A stretch of 64,000 bases of DNA, taken from positions 1,736,001-1,800,000 of the forward strand of contig NZ_FWXT01000001.1 of NCBI RefSeq assembly GCF_900176535.1. Direction: 5' to 3'. The first letter of the stretch is position 1, and every line of letters starts with the position of its first letter. This document shows positions 34,631 through 44,275 of the stretch, in pieces. The DNA comes from Pedobacter africanus. GTDB taxonomy: Bacteria; Bacteroidota; Bacteroidia; Sphingobacteriales; Sphingobacteriaceae. A model generated the notes under the pieces. That model ran no database searches, was not told the origin of the DNA, and saw only the letters and a list, made by a program, of their open reading frames with translations. A program made the translations under genes and the position numbers.

Positions 34631-37600
34631 ATGACAAAGACTTTTAAAATTTTGTGTTTGCTGTCGCTGTGTCTGTTTCTAAAGAATTTACGCGCACAGG
34701 AAATCAAGAAGTTACTTACCATTGCCGGTACTGTTACCGATGAAAAGGGGGAAGCTATCCCAGCTGTATCTGTTTATATTAAGGATAAACCTTCAGCTGG
34801 CACCTCTACCAATCAGGAAGGAAAATTCAGCATTCAGGTCTCGTATGGCGACAAAGTAGCTTTTAGCTATGTTGGGTTCAAAAACGCAGAACATCTTGCT
34901 ATCGAAACAAAAAAGAACTTAACCATAGTTCTTAAAGACAATAATGAGGCCCTGGAAGAAGTAATGGTAGTGGGCCTGGGTAATGTGCAACGGAAGATAA
35001 GCTCGGTGGGTGCCATCACCACTGTAGATGTAAAAGAGCTTCAATCCCCTGCACCATCTATCGCAAACCTTCTTGGTGGAAGGGCAGCTGGTGTAATCTC
35101 TAGATTAGGGAGTGGCGAACCAGGGAAGAATATTTCCGAGTTCTGGGTACGTGGTATTGGCACATTTGGGGCCAATAGTAGTGCCTTGGTGCTCATCGAT
35201 GGCTTAGAGGGCGACCTGAATACCATTGATCCGGCAGATGTAGAAAGTTTTTCTATACTCAAGGATGCATCAGCTACCGCAGTATACGGGGTTAGGGGCG
35301 CTAATGGGGTCGTATTGGTTACGACCAAACGAGGTCAGGTGGACCGCATGCAGCTCACTGCACGCGCCAATACTACCTTATCCCGTCTCAACCGCTTACC
35401 GGAATATTTACGCGCTTATGATTATGCGCTATTGGCTAATGAAGCAAGTATAGTTCGTGGACAGAGTCCCTTGTACAACCAAACAGAGCTGGGAATTATC
35501 CGCGATGGACTGGATCCTGACATGTATCCAAATGTAAACTGGCAGGACGAAATTCTTAACAAGAATTCCTGGCGCCAGAGCTATTACATGAGTGGTCGTG
35601 GGGGATCAGAAGTTGCACGCTATTTCCTTAGTTTGGGAGGTAAGAGTGAAAGTGCTGCTTACAAAGTAGACAAGAATAGCCAATACAGTTCTAATGTTGG
35701 TTTTAACACCTATAATTATCGTATCAATCTGGATGTTAACCTAACTAAAACCACTAAAATTTTCTTGGGTTCCGACGGGTTTCTATCTAAACTAGACCAG
35801 CCAGGTTTGGCAAATACAGATTACATCTGGGGAGCACAATCAAGACTTACCCCGCTCACTATTCCTACACGATATTCCAATGGCATGCTTCCCGGGCTTG
35901 GTGGGGAAGACCGCTCATCACCGTATGTCATGATCAACCGCACAGGTAAGGCCTCAGATGAAGTGTACAAAGGTAAAACCACATTGGCTCTCAATCAAGA
36001 TCTTTCCGGTATATTAGACGGGCTTAAATTCCGGGTTCAGGGGGCTTACGATATACACAGTTACTTCGAGGAGCGCAGACGCGTACAACCGGCACTTTAT
36101 AATGCCTTAGGACGGGCCTACGATGGCTCGCTCATTACCTTGCAAACCGTACAAGAACAAAAAGCGAGTTACACCAAATCTACCCGTCAATACCGCAAAT
36201 ACCACTTTGAATCTGTTATCAATTATGATAAGGTATTCAACAGTGACCACAGGACCTCCGCACTGGTCTATTACTACATTAGTGATGCCAAAGATACCGA
36301 AGACGCGACCAGTAACCTGGACGCCATCCCCTTACGTTATCAGGGTGTATCGAGCAGGTTGACCTATGGTTTCCGGGACACTTACCTATTAGATGTCAAT
36401 TTTGGCTATACCGGTTCTGAGAACTTCCAGCCCGGCAGGCAATATGGTTTTTTCCCGTCAATAGCCCTGGGATGGGTACCTACTGGCTACAAATTTGTAA
36501 AAGAAGCCGCACCATGGCTTAATTATTTTAAAATCAGGGCTTCCTATGGCACAGTAGGTAATGACCGGATTTCAAGCATTCGTTTCCCTTACCTGACCAA
36601 GGCCAACCAGGGCAATGGCACGGTATGGGGGGTGCCGGATATCGAAATAATTAATGAGACCAGGATTGGCGCTGATAACCTGGCCTGGGAAAAAGCAATT
36701 AAATCTAATTTAGGTATTGAAGGTAAGCTCTTTAACAGTAAGGTAGATTTTGTGGTAGACTTTTTCAAAGATCAGCGTAATGGAATTTTCCAGCAGCGGG
36801 TACAGGTTCCCGATTACGTAGGTGTCATTTCCAATCCCTTCGCAAATGTGGGCCGTATGAAAAGTTCCGGAGTTGATGGGAACATCAGCTATACCGCCAA
36901 TCTTTCCAAAGACATAGGTCTTACTTTAAGGGGTAATTTTACCTACTCAAAAAATCTGGTACAGAACTGGGAACAAGCCTATCTTGAATATCCTTACCTG
37001 GAGTACAACGGCTTCCCCTATAATTCTATAAGAGGCTATCAATCCCTGGGACTTTTTAAAGACGAAGACGACATCAAATATAGCCCTAAGCAAACGTTTG
37101 GAGATGTGTTACCGGGTGATATCAAATATAAGGATGTAAACGGGGATGGTATAATCGACAAACTGGATATGGTGCCCCTAACGCATAGCAATTATCCTTT
37201 AACAATGTTTGGTATGGGCGGAGAATTCCGCTATAAAAAGCTGACACTAGGCGTATTGTTCAAAGGGACAGGAAAAACCTCCTTTTTCTATGTAGGACAG
37301 CCAACAACGGTAAACGATGTAACAAAAGCTAATGGAATGGGCTATATGCCCTTCTTTGAAGGCAATCTCGGCAACGTACTTAGTATAGCAGCCGATCCTA
37401 AAAACCGCTGGATTCCGAGGGATTATGCCATGGCAAACGGTATAGACCCTGCTTTGGCCGAAAACCCAAATGCCCGATACCCACGCCTGCAATACGGGAA
37501 TAACACCAACAACAGCCAGTTATCATCCTTCTGGCAGGGAGATGCGCGCTATGTACGTCTGGAGGAAATTACGTTGAATTATAACATTAATCCATCGATC

Positions 37601-37762
37601 CTGAAACGCCTTGGAATTAAGTCTATGGACCTGCAACTTGTGGGCAATAATTTATACATATGGGATAATGTTAAACTTTATGACCCGGAACAGGCCGCCT
37701 GGAACGGGCGTAAATACCCGATACCAACAACCTATTCCTTTCAAGTGTACGTCAATTTTTAA
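34631..37762 (+). CDS. SusC/RagA TonB-linked outer-membrane transporter (second locus)
   Basis: The 1043-residue protein has a signal peptide (about 1-22, ending LRAQ). A carboxypeptidase-regulatory-like domain follows (about 28-105, AGTVTDEKGEAIPAVSV). The SusC box region (ALEEVMVVGLG) and a plug domain with FSILKDASATAVYG and GANGVVLVTTK come next. The long barrel has the typical C-terminal end (QVYVNF). A calcium-like DVNGDGIIDKLD loop occurs near residue 838, as in many SusC proteins. It pairs with the SusD gene 21 nt downstream. The imported ligand is unknown. Confidence 0.95.
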   Translation: MTKTFKILCLLSLCLFLKNLRAQEIKKLLTIAGTVTDEKGEAIPAVSVYIKDKPSAGTSTNQEGKFSIQVSYGDKVAFSYVGFKNAEHLAIETKKNLTIVLKDNNEALEEVMVVGLGNVQRKISSVGAITTVDVKELQSPAPSIANLLGGRAAGVISRLGSGEPGKNISEFWVRGIGTFGANSSALVLIDGLEGDLNTIDPADVESFSILKDASATAVYGVRGANGVVLVTTKRGQVDRMQLTARANTTLSRLNRLPEYLRAYDYALLANEASIVRGQSPLYNQTELGIIRDGLDPDMYPNVNWQDEILNKNSWRQSYYMSGRGGSEVARYFLSLGGKSESAAYKVDKNSQYSSNVGFNTYNYRINLDVNLTKTTKIFLGSDGFLSKLDQPGLANTDYIWGAQSRLTPLTIPTRYSNGMLPGLGGEDRSSPYVMINRTGKASDEVYKGKTTLALNQDLSGILDGLKFRVQGAYDIHSYFEERRRVQPALYNALGRAYDGSLITLQTVQEQKASYTKSTRQYRKYHFESVINYDKVFNSDHRTSALVYYYISDAKDTEDATSNLDAIPLRYQGVSSRLTYGFRDTYLLDVNFGYTGSENFQPGRQYGFFPSIALGWVPTGYKFVKEAAPWLNYFKIRASYGTVGNDRISSIRFPYLTKANQGNGTVWGVPDIEIINETRIGADNLAWEKAIKSNLGIEGKLFNSKVDFVVDFFKDQRNGIFQQRVQVPDYVGVISNPFANVGRMKSSGVDGNISYTANLSKDIGLTLRGNFTYSKNLVQNWEQAYLEYPYLEYNGFPYNSIRGYQSLGLFKDEDDIKYSPKQTFGDVLPGDIKYKDVNGDGIIDKLDMVPLTHSNYPLTMFGMGGEFRYKKLTLGVLFKGTGKTSFFYVGQPTTVNDVTKANGMGYMPFFEGNLGNVLSIAADPKNRWIPRDYAMANGIDPALAENPNARYPRLQYGNNTNNSQLSSFWQGDARYVRLEEITLNYNINPSILKRLGIKSMDLQLVGNNLYIWDNVKLYDPEQAAWNGRKYPIPTTYSFQVYVNF

Positions 37763-37783
37763 TACAAACAAGAAATTAATGAT

Positions 37784-39805
37784 ATGAAAACGTCAATCAT
37801 AAAAAGATTAGCATTCGCAGCGGTCATCATCCAGTTGATTGCGATGACAACATCCTGTAAGAAGTACCTAAATATCGATGAATATTTTGACGATGAATTT
37901 AACATCGATTCCGCTTTTGCCAACCCTCGAAATATGGAAGCCTATATGTGGGGTGCAGCGGCCATGTTTCCAGATGAATCAAATACCATTCGCTATGGTT
38001 ATACACCTGGCCCTATGGCAACCGATGAAGCCTTGAACGGGCTTACCGGAGGTGGCTCGAGCAATGTGTATTATGGAATGGATTTTGCCACCGGGCGCAT
38101 TACTTCAGATTTCTATGGAGACAGCAACCCTAACTTAAATCAATGGGCAAAATACTACAAGATTATCCGTAAATGTAACAGTATCCTGCAAAACCTTGAT
38201 CGCCCTAAGGGCATGACCAATTTAGATCGGCTCAGGATTGAAGGGTACACGCGTTTTATCCGTGCATATGCTTACTACAACATTTTAGTAGATTATGGCC
38301 CTGCAATCCTGCTGGGTGATGAGGTGATCAACACCAATGAATCCCTTGAATATTATGACCGCCCCAGAGCGACCTATGATGAAACTATGGACTACACCTG
38401 CGATGAGCTTGAAAAAGCAGCAATGCTTATGCCTGCAGAAGTTTCGCTGCTGGATTTTGGCCGCCCGAGTAAAGGAGCTGCACTTGCTTTGATAGCCCGC
38501 CTGCGGCTGATCCATGCAAGTCCGCTGTTTAATGGCGGACCGGTAGCCAGTTCTTATTTTGGTAACTGGAAACGTAAAACCGATAATGTCAATTACGTAT
38601 CACAGCAATATAATGAAGCAAGATGGGCGGTGGCTGCAGCCGCAGCCAAGCGCGTGATGGATCTTGGTCAGTACAGGTTATATACCGCAGTGAAAGATGA
38701 CAAAACCCCTGCGCTTCCTGCCGGAGTTAATTCGGATCCAAATTTCTATCTTGATTATCCAAATGGAGCAGGAGGAATAGATCCGTTAAGATCCTATTCG
38801 GATATTTTTAATGGCGAGGCTGTTGCTGAAATTAATAAAGAGATCATCTGGGGCAGAAATACAGGTTATATGGTAACAACCATTAGTCAGGGCTCTATGC
38901 CGCCTTCTCTCGGTGGTTGGGGGCGATTCTGCGTTACACAGAAAGTGGTTGATGCCTATCTGATGGCCGACGGTCGTACCAAAGAAGAGGCCACCAGCAA
39001 TGGGTATTATTCAGAAACAGGCTATACTACACAGGCCAAAAATTTTTCAGGATATCCACTCAATTCCGGGGTTTACAATATGTATGCTAACCGCGAAATG
39101 CGTTTTTATGCATCTATTGGATTTAACGAGGCCGTATGGCAGGCACAGTCCAGTACGACCATCAACAACTATACTGCCAAGTACTACTACCAGGCCCCTG
39201 ATGGTCGTGGCGGAGTGACTGCGACTTCACCCAACTACCCAATCACGGGCTACGTTATCAAAAAATTCAATCACCCGATGGATGCTTTTTCAGGTACAGG
39301 TGCGCGTCACATCAAAAAGGCCTACTCCATCATCCGCTATGCCGAGATACTCTTGTCTTATGCTGAAGCGCTTAATAACCTGACAGGTAGCCACACGGTA
39401 AAGCTTGGAGATAAGGAATACACCATGTCCAGAAACCAGGAAGAGATAAAGGGTGCCTTTAATCTCGTTCGCTATCGTGCCGGGCTGCCTGGATTGAGCG
39501 CCACCCAAATCAGTACTGCTGCGCTAGTTCAAAAACAAATTGAACGTGAACGCATGGTTGAGCTGCTGTGGGAGAACAGGCGCTATTATGATGTACGTCG
39601 CTGGGGCATTTATGAAGAAACAGAACGCGAACCTATACGCGGTATGAATCCGGATGGCGCTACCAAAGATGCCTATTACCAACGTGTTATACCGGGAACA
39701 TCGTCATTTATGACACGTGTAGTAGACAAAAAAGCAGTTTTTGTACCCATACCACGTGCCGAAATGAGAAGGTTACCTTCTTTAGATCAGAATCCGGGCT
39801 ATTAG
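37784..39805 (+). CDS. SusD/RagB outer-membrane lipoprotein (second locus)
   Basis: The 673-residue protein has a lipoprotein signal (MTTSC, Cys25) and the family opening KKYLNIDEYF. Helical TPR-like repeats follow, with conserved SusD segments such as RFIRAYAYYNILVDYGP, and near the end the RERMVELLWENRRYYDVRRW motif. It is larger than the SusD of the first locus and belongs to the RagB type. It should bind an oligosaccharide or similar ligand at the surface together with the upstream SusC. Confidence 0.95.
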   Translation: MKTSIIKRLAFAAVIIQLIAMTTSCKKYLNIDEYFDDEFNIDSAFANPRNMEAYMWGAAAMFPDESNTIRYGYTPGPMATDEALNGLTGGGSSNVYYGMDFATGRITSDFYGDSNPNLNQWAKYYKIIRKCNSILQNLDRPKGMTNLDRLRIEGYTRFIRAYAYYNILVDYGPAILLGDEVINTNESLEYYDRPRATYDETMDYTCDELEKAAMLMPAEVSLLDFGRPSKGAALALIARLRLIHASPLFNGGPVASSYFGNWKRKTDNVNYVSQQYNEARWAVAAAAAKRVMDLGQYRLYTAVKDDKTPALPAGVNSDPNFYLDYPNGAGGIDPLRSYSDIFNGEAVAEINKEIIWGRNTGYMVTTISQGSMPPSLGGWGRFCVTQKVVDAYLMADGRTKEEATSNGYYSETGYTTQAKNFSGYPLNSGVYNMYANREMRFYASIGFNEAVWQAQSSTTINNYTAKYYYQAPDGRGGVTATSPNYPITGYVIKKFNHPMDAFSGTGARHIKKAYSIIRYAEILLSYAEALNNLTGSHTVKLGDKEYTMSRNQEEIKGAFNLVRYRAGLPGLSATQISTAALVQKQIERERMVELLWENRRYYDVRRWGIYEETEREPIRGMNPDGATKDAYYQRVIPGTSSFMTRVVDKKAVFVPIPRAEMRRLPSLDQNPGY

Positions 39806-39827
39806 GTTAAATTATAAATATAAAAAA

Positions 39828-40724
39828 ATGAAACAAAAGTATATAACGATGCTCGCACTCGCAACCGTGCTCTCTTCGTGCAAAGACAATGAATTGTTCG
39901 AAAAGGAAATGTACAAAAATGATGTTGCTTTGATCAGTAGCAGCTATTACAATACCTTTCAGGAAATCGTTCCATTGACAGGCAATGAAGTAACCGGATA
40001 TATCGCAGCTTCTGCAGGGGGGACACATGCATCTACAAAGGACCTGGTGATCCAGTTGGAAGACGACCTTACGCAGCTGGATTTTTATAACCGGTCTCTT
40101 TTTGATTTTGACACCAAATTATATGCAAAACTGCTGCCCCGGAACAAATATGAAATCTTAGATCCAAAAATCCAGATCAAAGCCGGAGAACGTACCGGAC
40201 GGACCATGGTTAAGTTGCGCCCAGACGGCCTATCACCAGATTCGACTTATTTTATCGGATTAAAAGCTACAGCTGGCCCTGGAGTTGAAATCAACTCGAA
40301 GAAAACCACGATTCTTTACCAAGTGCTCATCAAGAACGATTATGCTTCTCAGGCACAAAATACTTTTTATTCCATGACTGGCCTGGTAAACGGAATGGTA
40401 ACAGCGGGTAATAAGAAGCTGTTTCCCTTATCGGCAAATAGTATTCGAGTAATTGCCGGAACGGAATCATTTGAAAGTACAGAACCCATGATCAATAAGA
40501 CTTCCATCGTACTAGAAGTGGCAGCTGACAAAAGCGTCACCATTAAACCATATAAGGACATAAAGGTGAAGCAAATTAATGGTGATGCAAGATATCCCAA
40601 TGTATTCAGGGTTGAGGAATCCTTTGGCCGTAAATTCAATGTCTTCCTATTATCGTATGAGTATACCGTTAATAATGTGGCAAAGACTATGCAGGAGGAA
40701 TTACGGATTGAGATCGTCAGGTAA
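39828..40724 (+). CDS. DUF1735-like surface lipoprotein at the end of the second SusC/SusD locus
   Basis: The 298-residue lipoprotein (lipobox VLSSC, Cys18) has an N-terminal region like the DUF1735/BT_3987-type fold (about 25-145), including IQIKAGERTG and GLSPDSTYFIGLKA. The C-terminal part resembles DUF4361 or DUF4973. Such proteins commonly follow SusD and are thought to bind ligand. A clear terminator follows at 40751-40790, so the unit ends here with no enzyme encoded. The exact DUF number for the C-terminal part is uncertain. Confidence 0.75.
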   Translation: MKQKYITMLALATVLSSCKDNELFEKEMYKNDVALISSSYYNTFQEIVPLTGNEVTGYIAASAGGTHASTKDLVIQLEDDLTQLDFYNRSLFDFDTKLYAKLLPRNKYEILDPKIQIKAGERTGRTMVKLRPDGLSPDSTYFIGLKATAGPGVEINSKKTTILYQVLIKNDYASQAQNTFYSMTGLVNGMVTAGNKKLFPLSANSIRVIAGTESFESTEPMINKTSIVLEVAADKSVTIKPYKDIKVKQINGDARYPNVFRVEESFGRKFNVFLLSYEYTVNNVAKTMQEELRIEIVR

Positions 40725-40750
40725 TTAACGTATTTATAATCAACGACTTT

Positions 40751-40790
40751 TTAGGGCTATAGTTCATTCGGAACCGTAGCCCTAACTTTT
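40751..40790 (+). terminator. Terminator of the second SusC/SusD locus
   Basis: A 9-bp stem (TTAGGGCTA at 40751-40759 with TAGCCCTAA at 40777-40785) has an inner GTTC/GAAC pairing and is followed by CTTTT on the plus strand. Confidence 0.75.
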
Positions 40791-40794
40791 ACAC

Positions 40795-41766
40795 CTATTT
40801 CTTACGCTCCGTTGTATACCTTACCAGCTGCTCAAGACCGGTCCTTGCATCGCCTGGCTCAAAACTATACAGAATGTCAAAGGCCTCCTGCTGGTATTGA
40901 AGCATCTTTTCCTGGGCATAATGAACACCCTGCCTTGCATTTACAAAATCTATGATCTCCTGAATTTTTTCCGGTTCGTCCTGATGGTTTTTTACCAGGT
41001 TAATGATTCTCTTCTTCTCCGGTTTTTCTGCCCGGTTCAATGCATAGATCAATGGGAGCGTAACTTTTTTCTCCTTGATATCTATTCCCAACGGTTTACC
41101 CACATCATCGGTACCAAAATCAAAAGTATCGTCCTTAATCTGAAACGCTATTCCTACCTTTTCACCAAAGAGACGCATTTTTTCTATGGTCTCCTCATCC
41201 GCACCGGCTGAAGCAGCACCACAGGCACAACAGGAAGCAATTAAAGAAGCTGTTTTTTGCCTGATTACATCAAAGTACAATTCTTCACTGATGTCCATCC
41301 TCCGTACCTTTTCTATTTGCAGCAATTCCCCCTCGCTCATCTGCTTCACCGCTTCAGAAACAATCTGAAGCAAGCGGAATTCAGAATGGTTCACCGACAG
41401 CAACAACCCTTTAGCCAGCAGATAATCGCCTACCAATACGGCAATCTTATTCTTCCAAAGTGCATTGATAGAAAAGAAACCCCGGCGCTCATAAGCGTTG
41501 TCTACCACATCGTCATGAACCAATGTAGCGGTATGCAGCAATTCAACAAGGGCCGCCCCCCTATGGGTCGATTCAATGATCCCGCCACATAACTTAGCGG
41601 CAAAAAAAACAAACATAGGCCGGATCTGCTTGCCCTTTCTTTTAACGATGTAATGGGTAATGCGGTCCAGTAAAGGCGCATCACTGTGCATGGAAGCCTT
41701 GAACTTTTCTTCAAAGGCATCAATCTCTGCTGCTATAGGTAGTTTTATCTGGTTTATTCCTGGCAT
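40795..41766 (-). CDS. Trans-polyprenyl diphosphate synthase (octaprenyl/heptaprenyl type)
   Basis: The enzyme elongates isoprenoid diphosphates, most likely for the menaquinone side chain. The 323-residue protein has both aspartate-rich motifs: HDDVVD (Asp85, Asp86, Asp89) with the following ERRG, and QIKDDTFDF (Asp212, Asp213, Asp216). The GKQIRP motif is near 45. The residues before the first motif (LLHTATLVH) are small, consistent with a long-chain product as in IspB. It is a single gene between the SusCD terminator and a divergent hydrolase gene. Confidence 0.92.
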   Translation of the reverse strand: MPGINQIKLPIAAEIDAFEEKFKASMHSDAPLLDRITHYIVKRKGKQIRPMFVFFAAKLCGGIIESTHRGAALVELLHTATLVHDDVVDNAYERRGFFSINALWKNKIAVLVGDYLLAKGLLLSVNHSEFRLLQIVSEAVKQMSEGELLQIEKVRRMDISEELYFDVIRQKTASLIASCCACGAASAGADEETIEKMRLFGEKVGIAFQIKDDTFDFGTDDVGKPLGIDIKEKKVTLPLIYALNRAEKPEKKRIINLVKNHQDEPEKIQEIIDFVNARQGVHYAQEKMLQYQQEAFDILYSFEPGDARTGLEQLVRYTTERKK

Positions 41767-41839
41767 TACAGGTTAAAAAATATCCGTGCAAACATAAATT
41801 AAATATCTTTAAAAGCGTACTTTTAGTAAAAAGTTTAAA

Positions 41840-42829
41840 ATGAAAAAAGCATTTAAGCTCTTAATTGCACTCATTTTAATAGGTGCAGGCATTTACGTGG
41901 CTGGTCCAAGGCCGACACATCCAATCTACAGCACGCAACTCCCGGCTGTTCCTGGCATCCCCCAGCTCGAAGCCTATGTAAAGCGACTCGAATCCCAGCA
42001 TAAAATTAAATCTGGCAACGAAGCCGAAATTGTGTGGGCAGACAGCAATCTCAAACAGCAAACTGAGTATGCGGTAGTTTACCTCCATGGATTCTCGGCT
42101 TCTAAAGAAGAGGGCAATCCTGTTCATTACCACCTGGCCAAAGCCCTGCACGCCAACCTGTACCTGGCGCGACTGTCCGACCACGGTATAGATACAGTTC
42201 CGGCCATGGAATACATGACAGCCGACAAACTCTGGGAAAGTGCAAAGCTGGCACTCGAAATAGGAAAACGCCTGGGCAAAAAGGTCATTCTTGCAGGCAC
42301 CTCAACCGGCGGTACGCTTGCCCTTAAACTGGCGGCCACTTATCCTGAGGTGAACAGCCTGGTCCTGCTTTCGCCAAACATCAGGATAAACGACAGGCTG
42401 GCCTTCCTGCTGAACAACCCATGGGGATTACAGCTGGCACGGCTGGTAACCGGGGGCAAAGACAGGAGTTCAGAGGAAAAAAAGCTGGAATATGCAAAAT
42501 ACTGGTACACAAGCTATCGCCTGGAATCGACTGTTCAGCTTCAGGAACTGGTAGAAAGCAGCATGAACAGGGCTGTTTTTGAAAAAGTAAAACAACCCTG
42601 TCTTTTGTTATATTACTATAAAAATGAAAAAGAGCAGGATCAAACTGTGAAGGTAGATGCAGAACTCTGGATGTTTAACCTGCTGGGTACGCCTCCTGCG
42701 TTAAAAACCAGTGTAGCCATACCCAATGCAAGAGACCATGTAATAGGTTCTTACATCACCTCTAAAGATATCCCTGCCGTTCAAAAAGCTGTAAACAGCT
42801 TTGTTCAGCACATCCTTAAGGTGAATTAG
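41840..42829 (+). CDS. Alpha/beta hydrolase, membrane-anchored or secreted
   Basis: The 329-residue protein begins with a hydrophobic anchor (about 6-22). The hydrolase core has an oxyanion motif LHGFSAS (83-89), the nucleophile elbow GTSTGG (Ser155) and a C-terminal DHV carrying the likely catalytic His. The fold resembles serine aminopeptidase S33/monoacylglycerol lipase-like proteins, but the substrate cannot be named. It is divergent from the polyprenyl synthase gene, and its last 4 bases overlap the convergent metallo-hydrolase gene. Confidence 0.85.
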   Translation: MKKAFKLLIALILIGAGIYVAGPRPTHPIYSTQLPAVPGIPQLEAYVKRLESQHKIKSGNEAEIVWADSNLKQQTEYAVVYLHGFSASKEEGNPVHYHLAKALHANLYLARLSDHGIDTVPAMEYMTADKLWESAKLALEIGKRLGKKVILAGTSTGGTLALKLAATYPEVNSLVLLSPNIRINDRLAFLLNNPWGLQLARLVTGGKDRSSEEKKLEYAKYWYTSYRLESTVQLQELVESSMNRAVFEKVKQPCLLLYYYKNEKEQDQTVKVDAELWMFNLLGTPPALKTSVAIPNARDHVIGSYITSKDIPAVQKAVNSFVQHILKVN

Positions 42830-44241
42830 GCTTTCATTGCTTTCGAAGGACAGGCAAAATCTGTACGTTTCAGCCCTGTATTTTTAATGGCTCCATAACC
42901 ACCCGCAATATCAACAACCTGCTCAACTCCCCTGGCCTTCAAAATAGAGGCTGCAATCATTGAACGGTATCCGCCGGCGCAATGAATGTAATAGGTTCCA
43001 TTATGATCGATCTCGCTGGTCCAATCGTTGATATAATCCAGGGGCCGAGTCATGGTCATTTCCAGGTGTTCCGACTCATATTCTCCGGGTTTTCTTACAT
43101 CAAGCACCTGAATGTTCTGATCTTCTTGTGCAATGCTTTCAAATTCAGCAGCGCTGATCGATTTAACCATATCGATATCCTTGCCAGCCTGCTGCCAGGC
43201 GGCAATGCCACCCTTCAGGTAACCAATGGTATTGTCATAGCCCACCCTGGCCAGGCGGGTAATTGCTTCTTCCTCCTTGCCTTCATCACAAACCAGCAGC
43301 AAAGGCTGTTTAAGGTCTGTAACCAGGGCGCCCACCCAAGGTGCAAACTGTCCGTTTAACCCTATGTTTACCGAAGAAGGCACAAAACCTTTGGCAAATA
43401 CCTGAGGATCCCTGGTATCCAGCACCAATGCCCCGGTTAAATTGGCCATGGCCTCAAATTCCACAGGTGCCAATGGCTTTAACCCTTTCTCATAGACTTC
43501 ATCAAAACTCTCGTAGCCATTTTTATTCATGGCTGCATTTTTAGCGAAGTATTGCGGGGGAGGCAAAATGCCGTCCGTAACTTCTTTTATAAACTGTGCC
43601 CTGCTGGTCGCTTTAAGCGCATAGTTCACCTCCCTTTGATGGCCAAGGGTATCAAATGTTTCCTTGCTCATATTCTTGCCACAGGCCGATCCGGCACCGT
43701 GCGCAGGATATACAAGCACATCATCCGGAAGGCTAAGGATCTTCTGCTGTAAAGAATCATAAAGGGTTCCGGCCATATCTTCCATGGTCAGATCGCCCTG
43801 CTGCGCAAGGTCAGGTCTGCCTACATCTCCAATAAATAAGGTATCTCCTGTAAAAATACAATACGGTTTTCCGTTTTTGTCGGTAAGCAGATAGGTTGTC
43901 GATTCGGGCGTATGCCCTGGTGTATGCAGCACGGTAATGGTCAGCTCACCAACTTTAAACTGTTCGCCATCGCTGGCAATATGCGACTCAAAAGAGGTTT
44001 TGGCGGTAGGGCCGTATACAATTGCAGCGCCCGATTTGCCGGCCAGGTCTACATGCCCGGAAACAAAATCGGCATGAAAATGAGTTTCAAAGATATACTT
44101 GATGACGGCATTGTCTTTCGCAGCTTTTTTAAGATAAGGTTCAACTTCTCTTAAAGGATCTATAATTGCAGCTTCGCCATTACTCTCAATATAATAGGCC
44201 GCCTCGGCCAGGCAGCCAGTATAAATTTGCTCTATCTTCAT
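42826..44241 (-). CDS. Persulfide dioxygenase-like metallo-beta-lactamase fused to two rhodanese domains
   Basis: The 471-residue protein has an ETHE1/CstB-like metallo-beta-lactamase domain (about 1-240) with THFHADFVSGH (His54, His56, Asp58, His63), HTPGHTPES (His110), FTGDTLF (Asp133) and PAHGAG (His181). Two rhodanese domains follow. The first has Cys318 in VCDEGKE, the second Cys421 in HCAGGYRS. Related fusions oxidise persulfides and generate thiosulfate or sulfite during sulfide detoxification, which is established for CstB. The second rhodanese loop looks fully active; the first is atypical. It is cytoplasmic, with no signal peptide. Confidence 0.92.
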   Translation of the reverse strand: MKIEQIYTGCLAEAAYYIESNGEAAIIDPLREVEPYLKKAAKDNAVIKYIFETHFHADFVSGHVDLAGKSGAAIVYGPTAKTSFESHIASDGEQFKVGELTITVLHTPGHTPESTTYLLTDKNGKPYCIFTGDTLFIGDVGRPDLAQQGDLTMEDMAGTLYDSLQQKILSLPDDVLVYPAHGAGSACGKNMSKETFDTLGHQREVNYALKATSRAQFIKEVTDGILPPPQYFAKNAAMNKNGYESFDEVYEKGLKPLAPVEFEAMANLTGALVLDTRDPQVFAKGFVPSSVNIGLNGQFAPWVGALVTDLKQPLLLVCDEGKEEEAITRLARVGYDNTIGYLKGGIAAWQQAGKDIDMVKSISAAEFESIAQEDQNIQVLDVRKPGEYESEHLEMTMTRPLDYINDWTSEIDHNGTYYIHCAGGYRSMIAASILKARGVEQVVDIAGGYGAIKNTGLKRTDFACPSKAMKA

Positions 44242-44275
44242 TACAGTTTTTTTATGAAATACAAAAATAAGTTTT

